NCBI GenBank assembly: GCA_937930265.1
Contig: CALGLI010000302.1
Span: 1 to 5,710, forward strand
Direction of reading: 5' to 3'
DNA: 5,710 bases
DNA from: an uncultured Veillonella sp.
GTDB taxonomy: Bacteria > Bacillota > Negativicutes > Veillonellales > Veillonellaceae
Shown here piece by piece: positions 1-5,206 of this stretch (positions are counted from its first letter, which is position 1; each line of letters opens with the position of its first letter). A program made the translations under genes and the position numbers. The notes beneath the pieces are model-generated. The model saw only the letters and a list, made by a program, of their open reading frames with translations. It was not told where the DNA came from and searched no databases.

Positions 1-975
1 ACAAACATTTTCGATTATGAAGACGTGCAATTGATACCAAATAAGTGTATCGTATCCAGCCGTAGCGAATGTGACACAACGGTAAAACTAGGCAATCGTA
101 CATTCCGTTTACCAATCGTGCCAGCTAACATGCAAACTATTATCGATGAAAAGTTAGCTAAAGAATTAGCTGCTAAAAACTACTTCTATATCATGCACCG
201 CTTCCAACCAGAAAAACGTTTGGCTTTTGTAAAAGAAATGCATGAGGCAGGTTTATTTGCATCTATTTCCATCGGTGTAAAACCAGAGGAATTTGAGTTC
301 GTCAACGAATTAAAAGAGGCAAATCTATGCCCAGAATATATTACTATCGACATCGCTCACGGTCATTCCAACAGCGTTATCGACATGATTCAACACATTA
401 AACGTGAACTTCCTGAAAGTTTCGTTATCGCTGGTAACGTAGGTACTCCAGAGGCAGTCCGTGAACTTGAAAATGCTGGTGCTGATGCTACTAAAGTAGG
501 TATCGGACCTGGTAAAGTATGTATTACAAAATTAAAAACTGGCTTCGGTACCGGTGGTTGGCAATTATCCGCTGTACGTTGGTGTGCCAAAGCGGCTACA
601 AAACCTATCATCGCTGACGGCGGTATCCGTGATCACGGGGACATTGCAAAATCCATCCGCTTCGGTGCTTCCTTTGTCATGATTGGCTCTTTATTCGCTG
701 GTCATATTGAGTCTCCAGGTAAAGAAGTGACTATCGACGGTGTAGCGTACAAAGAATACTTTGGCAGCGCTTCAGAGCACCAAAAAGGAGAACGCAAAAA
801 CGTAGAAGGTAAAAAAATCACTATCCAATCTAAAGGTAGTATCTTCGATACATTGACTGAAATGGAACAAGATTTACAATCTTCCATCTCCTATGCTGGT
901 GGCACTACACTACAAGCCATCAAAAAAGTTGACTACGTTATCGTTAAAAACTCTATCTTTAACGGCGACCGTTAA
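1..975 (+). CDS. guaC: GMP reductase, Gram-positive (GuaC2) type, 5' end outside window
   Basis: GMP reductase converts GMP to IMP with NADPH, releasing ammonia, in cytosolic purine salvage. The frame is open from base 1 and reads TNIFDYEDVQLIPNK, matching the known N-terminus of the family (FDYED-QLIP), so the true start lies just left of the window. The GTG at 25 is internal and would remove conserved residues. The TIM-barrel IMPDH/GMPR signature GIGPGKVCITK places the catalytic Cys at codon 520-522, followed by the GTGGWQ flap. The phosphate-binding segments IADGGIR (about 613-633) and MIGSLFAGH (about 679-705) are present. The C-terminal EYFGSASEHQKGE and SSISYAGG motifs are typical of GMPR rather than IMPDH, and there are no CBS domains. 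The ending NSIFNGDR is that of a full-length protein of about 326 residues. It is monocistronic at its 3' end, with a terminator 18 bp after the stop. Its promoter and any purine riboswitch would be outside the window. Confidence 0.96.
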   Translation, partial: TNIFDYEDVQLIPNKCIVSSRSECDTTVKLGNRTFRLPIVPANMQTIIDEKLAKELAAKNYFYIMHRFQPEKRLAFVKEMHEAGLFASISIGVKPEEFEFVNELKEANLCPEYITIDIAHGHSNSVIDMIQHIKRELPESFVIAGNVGTPEAVRELENAGADATKVGIGPGKVCITKLKTGFGTGGWQLSAVRWCAKAATKPIIADGGIRDHGDIAKSIRFGASFVMIGSLFAGHIESPGKEVTIDGVAYKEYFGSASEHQKGERKNVEGKKITIQSKGSIFDTLTEMEQDLQSSISYAGGTTLQAIKKVDYVIVKNSIFNGDR

Positions 976-993
976 TCACATATACGACTATAC

Positions 994-1031
994 AATGAGG
1001 ACATTTCTTTTGAAATGCTCCTCATTTTTTT
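994..1031 (+). terminator. Rho-independent terminator of guaC
   Basis: The left arm AATGAGGACATTTC (994-1007) pairs with GAAATG-C-TCCTCATT (1012-1026). The stem is 14 bp with a single bulged C at 1018, a TTTT loop at 1008-1011, and a T run to 1031. The opposite strand has no U run after the stem, so the structure is directed at the + strand guaC transcript. Confidence 0.9.
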
Positions 1032-1164
1032 ATTTCTACACCTTGGAATATCTCTTTCGGGTTATAGGACAAAATGAGTTAATTTTAATAATGATGAGCC
1101 TAGTTGAATACTCCCCCCTTCTCCACCCCCATCTTTCACCCTAAAGTGGTTCCCCATTATAAAC
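1032..1164. other. Non-coding gap between convergent terminators
   Basis: These 133 bp lie between the T run of the guaC terminator and the U-tract end of the crotonase terminator. I see no plausible gene, promoter or RNA gene here. The only notable content is a pyrimidine-rich stretch at about 1111-1141 with two runs of five or six C, which is G-rich on the minus strand. It stands out against the AT-rich surroundings. Confidence 0.6.
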
Positions 1165-1203
1165 AAAAAATGTTGAGAACACCATCTACTGGCATCCTCA
1201 ACA
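1165..1203 (-). terminator. Rho-independent terminator of the crotonase gene
   Basis: Read on the minus strand, TGTTGAGGATGCC (1203-1191) pairs with GGTGTTCTCAACA (1183-1171). The 13 bp stem includes three G-U wobbles and has a seven-base loop at 1184-1190. Six U follow (1170-1165). On the + strand the wobbles become mismatches, so it is built for the minus transcript. It starts 9 bp after the crotonase stop codon. Confidence 0.9.
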
Positions 1204-1211
1204 TATACTTC

Positions 1212-1997
1212 TTATTTAAATTTAGGTCGTCTGCCTTCTGCAAAGGCACGCACACCTTCTCGGAAATCTTCTGTTTTCCCTAAAGAATTTTGAATGTTCA
1301 CTTCTAATTCCGCATATTCCTCAAAGTTGGTAAAGAAACTAGCCCACATCATTTGCTTCATGGCACGGAAAGAATTGACTGGTCCTTTTGCCAAGCGTTG
1401 TACCAAGCGATTTGTAGTACGCTCCAAAATTTCTGGTTCGCACACTTTATAGACAAAACCATATTCCTTACCCTTTTCAGCAGTCACCGCTTCCCCTGTC
1501 ATAGCCAGTTGCATAGCACGGTTGATGCCTACAGCGCGACTTAGCAAGTACATACCACCTGCATCAGGTGCCAGCCCTACATTGACAAAGGCTTGAATGA
1601 AACGACTATTCGTTGAAGCTACGCACATATCCGCGGCTAACACCATATTGAAAGCCGCCCCTGCCACAGCACCATCGGTGCACATCACAACAGGTTTTGG
1701 CAAATGTTTCATGGCCAAAGAAATTTCCATTACCAAGTGAGTAATCTCAAACAAGGACTCTGTATCATCTTCTTCCACGGCTCTTTTCATTTCCGTTAAA
1801 TCGCCGCCTACAGAAAATACTTTCCCTTCCGCTTTAAAGACTAATACACGGGCATCGTCAGTATCTTTCACCACGCGAATAGCGTCCAAAATTTCCTGGC
1901 ACATAGGCACATTAAAGCCATTTTGCACCTTTGGTCGATTAAAGGTAATGGTAGCAACATTGTCCTCTATGGTAAACAATATATTATTGTATGTCAT
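1212..1997 (-). CDS. Enoyl-CoA hydratase/isomerase (crotonase) family protein, PaaG/isomerase-like active site
   Basis: This is a 261-residue cytosolic crotonase-fold protein of normal length. Family members act on acyl-CoA thioesters through an oxyanion hole. That hole is visible as FSVGGDLTEM (61-70) and DGAVAGAAFNMVLAADM (108-124). The pair of catalytic glutamates of true enoyl-CoA hydratases is absent: by manual alignment their positions fall on Phe137 and Gln163. Asp145 in GLAPDAGG (141-148) is kept at the place used by PaaG-type isomerases and 4-chlorobenzoyl-CoA dehalogenase. Double-bond isomerisation is therefore more likely than hydration, and the substrate is unknown. The ATG is preceded by AGGTGA in TAATAGGTGATATATG, which also contains the stop codon of the upstream PepSY gene, 10 bp away, so the two are probably co-transcribed and coupled. 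No other beta-oxidation gene is nearby in this window. Confidence 0.9.
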   Translation of the reverse strand: MTYNNILFTIEDNVATITFNRPKVQNGFNVPMCQEILDAIRVVKDTDDARVLVFKAEGKVFSVGGDLTEMKRAVEEDDTESLFEITHLVMEISLAMKHLPKPVVMCTDGAVAGAAFNMVLAADMCVASTNSRFIQAFVNVGLAPDAGGMYLLSRAVGINRAMQLAMTGEAVTAEKGKEYGFVYKVCEPEILERTTNRLVQRLAKGPVNSFRAMKQMMWASFFTNFEEYAELEVNIQNSLGKTEDFREGVRAFAEGRRPKFK

Positions 1998-2007
1998 ATA
2001 TCACCTA

Positions 2008-2685
2008 TTATAATCCCTTCGTAGGATCTGCATCATCATCAGACTCTTCCGTCAATGTAAAAGGTTTACCTACCCCATCATTACGCAAACGATCAGCTTT
2101 AATTTTAGCCCAATCAATAGGTTCACCTTTTTCAAGAGCTTGTCCTGTCACTGCATCTACGATAACACTATACTCTTTTTCATCTCTATCTTGAGTCCGT
2201 ACAATGTAACGAACTTCATTATTTTCCGCTTTGATTTCCCAACCTCTAGTGAAAGAACCTTCTCCCACCAATCCGCGAGCTGCTACTTCCGCTTCTTTTG
2301 GAGAAATTACTTTCAACGGGTTGAACACTTTGGATGCTACATCTTTCGCTTTGCTAGAACGGAATTCACGCACTACTTTACCAGTGATTACATCTACATC
2401 AATAGTAATTTTTTGTTTTGGTGTATACCCTACCACCACATATTGATAATTACCTTTTGATGGATCTAACGTAATGGAGCTAACCGCTGCTTTCACATAA
2501 CGACCTACAAAGATACCTGCTACTTCACGCATAGACAATACCATGGATTGACCAGGTTGGCGCACCACCACTGTTTTATCATTTAAATTTGAATATTCAT
2601 TAATTTCAGCATGTGCTTGTGGAGCTACTGCAAAGGTTGTTGCAAAAGCCATGACCCCTACTAAAGCTAGTGTACTTTTTTTCAT
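2008..2685 (-). CDS. Secreted protein with two PepSY domains
   Basis: This 225-residue exported protein has a classic Sec signal peptide. It has a basic start MKKST, a hydrophobic core LALVGVMAFATTFAVA (6-21) and a probable signal peptidase I cut after AHA at 26/27. No lipobox Cys is present. Two PepSY-like repeats follow, at about 50-105 and 127-183. Each ends with the typical beta-strand turn, DVITGKV (98-104) and DAVTGQA (177-183), preceded by YQYVVVGY and VRYIVRTQD strands. The tail is acidic (EESDDDAD, 213-220). PepSY domains are thought to inhibit or bind proteases, or to act in envelope homeostasis; the target here is unknown. The ATG has a good site, AGGAGAG, 4 bp upstream. The gene leads a bicistron with the crotonase 10 bp downstream and has its own promoter at 2778-2806. 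No membrane anchor beyond the signal peptide is apparent. Confidence 0.85.
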   Translation of the reverse strand: MKKSTLALVGVMAFATTFAVAPQAHAEINEYSNLNDKTVVVRQPGQSMVLSMREVAGIFVGRYVKAAVSSITLDPSKGNYQYVVVGYTPKQKITIDVDVITGKVVREFRSSKAKDVASKVFNPLKVISPKEAEVAARGLVGEGSFTRGWEIKAENNEVRYIVRTQDRDEKEYSVIVDAVTGQALEKGEPIDWAKIKADRLRNDGVGKPFTLTEESDDDADPTKGL

Positions 2686-2719
2686 TTAACTCTCCTATAT
2701 ATATACCACTCTATGACCA

Positions 2720-2749
2720 AAACTTGCACGCCCAGAGGCCATGCAGTTT
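2720..2749 (-). promoter_or_regulatory. Leader hairpin in the PepSY 5' UTR
   Basis: On the minus-strand RNA, AAACT-GCATG (2749-2740) pairs with CGTGC-A-AGTTT (2730-2720), with one bulged A. An additional CC/GG pair lies inside a one-base mismatch, and the apical loop is three bases. One base pair is G-U on the minus strand but A-C on the + strand, which fits a structure selected in the minus transcript. Only four U follow the stem, so termination is doubtful; mRNA stability or regulation is an alternative. Confidence 0.45.
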
Positions 2750-2763
2750 CCATTCTCATTCTT

Positions 2764-2773
2764 GAGATATCTC
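2764..2773. promoter_or_regulatory. Perfect palindrome at the predicted PepSY start site
   Basis: GAGATATCTC is a perfect 10 bp palindrome. It covers roughly -2 to +8 of the transcript predicted from the -10 box at 2778-2783, a position where a bound repressor would block initiation. It is short, so chance is possible. Confidence 0.35.
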
Positions 2774-2777
2774 TTTC

Positions 2778-2806
2778 ATTATACAGTATCTGTGCTAATT
2801 CTTCAA
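2778..2806 (-). promoter_or_regulatory. Sigma-70/SigA-type promoter of the PepSY-crotonase bicistron
   Basis: Read on the minus strand, the -35 is TTGAAG (2806-2801), the spacer is 17 bp, and the -10 is a consensus TATAAT (2783-2778). The start should be near 2771, giving a leader of about 85 nt before the PepSY ATG. One TGTGCTAA element lies inside the spacer (2791-2798). Confidence 0.7.
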
Positions 2807-2850
2807 TATAGTACATGCATTGTGCTGATTATCTATACCCTCTTAGCACA
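2791..2850. repeat. Three copies of a TGTGCTRA element, two direct and one inverted
   Basis: TGTGCTAATT (2791-2800) and TGTGCTGATT (2821-2830) are direct repeats exactly 30 bp apart, differing at one base. TTAGCACA (2843-2850) is the exact reverse complement of the first eight bases of copy 1. Copy 1 sits between the -35 and -10 of the PepSY promoter, copy 2 near -50, and copy 3 near -72. This looks like a cooperative operator array for an unidentified regulator. Confidence 0.55.
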
Positions 2851-2980
2851 TATTTCTCATCTATGCTCCTCATACTTCCGAGACTTTTCTACCTATATAG
2901 AAGAGCACCATATATCCTAGATTATCATACGACGCATCCACTTTATTCCTTACTTCCACACATCTACCTCAATAGAAACT
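2851..2980. other. Non-coding remainder of the 334 bp PepSY-reductase gap
   Basis: This stretch lies between the repeat array and the reductase terminator. It is AT-rich and pyrimidine-biased on the + strand. It contains a short inverted repeat, CTTTTCTA (2884-2891) and TAGAAGAG (2898-2905), with a six-base loop, one G-U pair on the + strand, and no U tract. I see no supported gene here. Confidence 0.5.
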
Positions 2981-3012
2981 AAAAACGCCCTTACCGAAGT
3001 AAGAACGTTTTT
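2981..3012 (-). terminator. Rho-independent terminator of the siroheme reductase gene, UUCG tetraloop
   Basis: On the minus strand AAAAACGTTCTTAC (3012-2999) pairs with GTAAGGGCGTTTTT (2994-2981) around a TTCG loop closed by C-G, a very stable tetraloop. Two U-G wobbles in the minus RNA are A-C mismatches on the + strand, so it evolved for the minus transcript. The A and T ends could still give weak termination in the other direction. It begins 7 bp after the reductase stop codon. Confidence 0.93.
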
Positions 3013-3019
3013 ATATACA

Positions 3020-4561
3020 TTATAGATATTTACTAATCACTGCTTGGAATGCCTCTGGTTGTTGATCTTTCCATGTGTCAAAGTCTTGTCCCGCTACTTC
3101 CAGTGCTTTCACAAGTTCAATGAAGAAATGAGGAATGTCTTCCACTGTGACTACACCCACCTCATCGGACATACGCGGGTCTTCCAATTCACCATTACCG
3201 TTGATAAACACTTTGAAAGCTGGTTGAGGCTTTTTATCCACCACTTTTGTAAATCCATGGAGCCCTAGTGTGCCCACTTGGTGTGTACCACAAGAAGATG
3301 GACAACCAGATACATGCAATTGTGGCAAACGATCTGTAGATAAACCAGCACTTTCAACTGCTTCTTTGATTACTTTCACAAGTCCAGAAGAGTCTTGGAA
3401 ACCGATTTGGCAAATGGTTGCACCTACACAAGATACAGTATGTTCAAATTTATTTTTCGCATGAGTATCAGCGATAATAGCTGCCACTGCATCTGCTTCT
3501 TCGCCAGTTAAGTTTACGATATATACAGATTCGTCACCACAAATACGGATTTCAGTTTCTTCTAAACCACCGACATAATCGAATAATTTTACAAATACAT
3601 CCATAGGTGGTGTACCAACCAATGGTTTATATTGAATGTAATACAATCCTTTTTGTTTTTGAGGTTTTGCCAAGGCTGTCATTGGTGGTGTTGTACCTGC
3701 TTTTTTCACTTCGTAAGGTGCCACTGACAATGTTAAATCATGGGCTGCTTTAGATTTTTCCAAATATTCATGGTACGCTTTACGGAATTCTTCCTCCCCT
3801 AATCGTTGCGCAATGAAACGAGAACGTGCTTTACCACGATTTTTAAAATCACCTAATTCATGATACAAATGCAACATACCTTCCACATGATGTAACACTT
3901 CATTTGGGTCTACATTTTCATCTACTAAGACACCAAAGGCAGAGCCGCCTCCAATACCGCCACCAGCATAGACATCGAAAGTACCATTTTCTTTTGCCAA
4001 GAACCCTAAATCTTTAAAGTTTGCATGACCTTCATTGTCTACCACAGAAAAACCAATTTTATATTTACGTGGTAATGCTAAGGTTCCAATCAAGGATACA
4101 GCATACTCACTAGCGGCTTGCAAGTAAGGAGTCACCCCGAATGGCTCATCAGGATGTACCCCATGCAATGGGCTTGCTGTTACATTACGCAAATTATCTC
4201 CACCAGTACCACGGTTATAAATGTCATGTTCAAAACAATCTTTATACAGTTCTAAAATTTGTTCACCTTGTAATTGATGGAATTGAATACATTGACCTGT
4301 TGTGAAATGTACATATTTTAAATCATATTTCTTTACAGAATCTACTAGGAATTTCATTTGATACGGCAGAATACGAGATCCCATAAAACGCAAACGTAGC
4401 ATTGCACTTTCAAAACCGCGCTCTGCATAACTACCGAATCCTCCACCAATACCTTTGAAATCTTTTGGGGTGATTTCCTTCTTAAAGAAACCTTCAATCC
4501 CTGCTTGGAACTTTTCAAACTCTCCTGCAAATCGTTGTCGTACTTCTTCTGAAATAGCCAT
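3020..4561 (-). CDS. Nitrite/sulfite reductase haemoprotein (siroheme-[4Fe-4S])
   Basis: This 513-residue cytosolic enzyme belongs to the NirA/CysI family, which performs six-electron reduction of nitrite to ammonia or sulfite to sulfide. The siroheme-coupled [4Fe-4S] cluster ligands are complete: Cys378-x5-Cys384 and Cys420-x3-Cys424 (SGCPSSCG). Two ferredoxin-like half domains (about 46-100 and 303-365) alternate with two sirohaem domains. Anion-pocket residues are seen as Arg125 in GDNLRN and Lys166/Lys168 in PRKYK. The usual Arg of the TxRQ motif is Gly89 (FTTGQCIQFH), so the substrate is uncertain. The start is the ATG at 4561, eight bases after AGAGGAGA. A GTG at 4585 in the same frame would add eight residues, but it has no ribosome site and would translate through this one. 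No flavoprotein or ferredoxin partner is present in the window. It has its own promoter and terminator. Confidence 0.92.
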   Translation of the reverse strand: MAISEEVRQRFAGEFEKFQAGIEGFFKKEITPKDFKGIGGGFGSYAERGFESAMLRLRFMGSRILPYQMKFLVDSVKKYDLKYVHFTTGQCIQFHQLQGEQILELYKDCFEHDIYNRGTGGDNLRNVTASPLHGVHPDEPFGVTPYLQAASEYAVSLIGTLALPRKYKIGFSVVDNEGHANFKDLGFLAKENGTFDVYAGGGIGGGSAFGVLVDENVDPNEVLHHVEGMLHLYHELGDFKNRGKARSRFIAQRLGEEEFRKAYHEYLEKSKAAHDLTLSVAPYEVKKAGTTPPMTALAKPQKQKGLYYIQYKPLVGTPPMDVFVKLFDYVGGLEETEIRICGDESVYIVNLTGEEADAVAAIIADTHAKNKFEHTVSCVGATICQIGFQDSSGLVKVIKEAVESAGLSTDRLPQLHVSGCPSSCGTHQVGTLGLHGFTKVVDKKPQPAFKVFINGNGELEDPRMSDEVGVVTVEDIPHFFIELVKALEVAGQDFDTWKDQQPEAFQAVISKYL

Positions 4562-4612
4562 TATACTTTCTCCTCTACTAAGCACTCGCTCAACAGAAAA
4601 CTCTTCTTCTCA

Positions 4613-4641
4613 AGTATAACAGATATGGAAAGTGATTTCTA
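4613..4641 (-). promoter_or_regulatory. Promoter of the siroheme reductase, extended -10
   Basis: On the minus strand the -10 is TATACT (4618-4613), preceded by TGT, giving an extended -10 (TGTTATACT). The best -35 is TAGAAA (4641-4636), 17 bp away and matching four of six consensus bases. The start would be near 4606, with a leader of about 45 nt. The weak -35 fits a regulated promoter. Confidence 0.6.
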
Positions 4642-4647
4642 CACTTT
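4629..4647. promoter_or_regulatory. Inverted repeat AAAGTG-N7-CACTTT over the reductase -35
   Basis: The arms at 4629-4634 and 4642-4647 are a perfect 6 bp inverted repeat around a seven-base centre that includes the -35 hexamer. The centre is near -32, a repressor-like position. The overall shape resembles sites of dimeric regulators such as the CRP/FNR or Rex classes but does not match either consensus. As RNA it could form a hairpin at the end of the ATPase transcript, but only three U follow, so it is a poor terminator. Confidence 0.45.
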
Positions 4648-4708
4648 GAAGTCCGACTCTTTTCATGGGTATATACATTCGGCATAGTATTACTTATTTT
4701 GTTCTTAG

Positions 4709-5197
4709 TTATTCTATAAACGCCACAACATGATCCGTTAGTTCATTTTGCAAGTCATTAGAACGGTCCTCAGAGTCAAAACTTTCATCAAAGGTCACCG
4801 CCAAGCGACGAGCTTTTGCTTTCATACCGAGCACGAGGCGCATGAACATTTTCTTCGCCCCTTCATCATCGCTATACACAATATCCTGCACATCATCCAC
4901 CAACAATAGATGTAATTTACAGTATTCTTCCATATAATCTGCTACTTCGCCATAGGTCACGCTGTCGTTATATTCTTTCATGAATTGCACGCCAGTCACA
5001 TAGCGAGCTCGAATGTTAGGATTCTCTTTCACCGCCTCTTGTTCCATAGCTTTCAACAGATGCGTTTTACCCACACCAGACTGTCCAAATATAAATAGCA
5101 CTGGTTCAAAACACTTTGTAAAATCAGTCATTGCCAACGCCGATGCCATGGCGAATTTATTTGTCTCTGTTACCTTGAAAGTTTCAAATATTTGCAT
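4709..5197 (-). CDS. Short DnaA-like AAA+ ATPase lacking the DNA-binding domain
   Basis: This 162-residue protein matches only the ATPase core of DnaA (domain III), in the style of Hda or DnaA-related loaders. The entry segment FETFKVTETNKFAMASALA (4-22) corresponds to the F-x-F-V-x-x-x-N-x-x-A region of DnaA. Walker A is GQSGVGKTH (38-46), Walker B is LLLVDDVQD (97-105), and the sensor I strand is RRLAVTFDES (130-139). The chain ends at about the box VII strand. There NDLQNELTDH (147-156) occupies the place of DRLRSRF, so the arginine finger and its neighbours are missing. The lid and DNA-binding domain IV are also absent, and Hda is longer (about 230 residues). ATP binding is likely and hydrolysis uncertain. 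A role as a replication regulator or partner-loading factor is inference. The Shine-Dalgarno AAGGAG overlaps the methyltransferase stop codon (TAAGGAGTAACTATG), so the two are probably coupled. No clear terminator follows. Confidence 0.8.
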   Translation of the reverse strand: MQIFETFKVTETNKFAMASALAMTDFTKCFEPVLFIFGQSGVGKTHLLKAMEQEAVKENPNIRARYVTGVQFMKEYNDSVTYGEVADYMEEYCKLHLLLVDDVQDIVYSDDEGAKKMFMRLVLGMKAKARRLAVTFDESFDSEDRSNDLQNELTDHVVAFIE

Positions 5198-5206
5198 AGT
5201 TACTCC

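Noticed and set aside
893..1144. + strand frame of 83 codons
   Set aside because: It overlaps the end of guaC in another frame and runs through the guaC terminator, with no ribosome site and no recognisable protein.
2140..2460. 106-codon + strand frame antisense to the PepSY gene
   Set aside because: It is very rich in Phe, Tyr, His and Ser, typical of antisense translation, with no homology I recognise. The PepSY frame has a signal peptide and domain motifs.
2697..2707. TATATATATA run with TGG before it, resembling an extended -10 on the minus strand
   Set aside because: Transcription would start at the Shine-Dalgarno and lose it. The promoter at 2778-2806 is much better.
2884..2905. Inverted repeat CTTTTCTA / TAGAAGAG as a possible terminator or operator
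   Set aside because: There is no U tract, no gene upstream on the + strand to terminate, and one imperfect pair; chance is likely in AT-rich spacer.
2815..2982. 55-codon + strand open frame beginning MHCADYLYPL in the PepSY-reductase gap
   Set aside because: It has no Shine-Dalgarno, is Tyr/Leu/Pro-rich as expected from translated pyrimidine-rich spacer, overlaps the operator-like repeat, and ends inside the reductase terminator.
4560..4565. TATAAT-like string on the minus strand overlapping the reductase start codon
   Set aside because: There is no suitable -35 at 17 bp, and the sequence is explained by the ribosome-site spacer plus ATG.
4562..4585. Alternative GTG start for the siroheme reductase
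   Set aside because: The eight extra codons contain the ribosome site of the ATG at 4561, and there is no site in front of the GTG.
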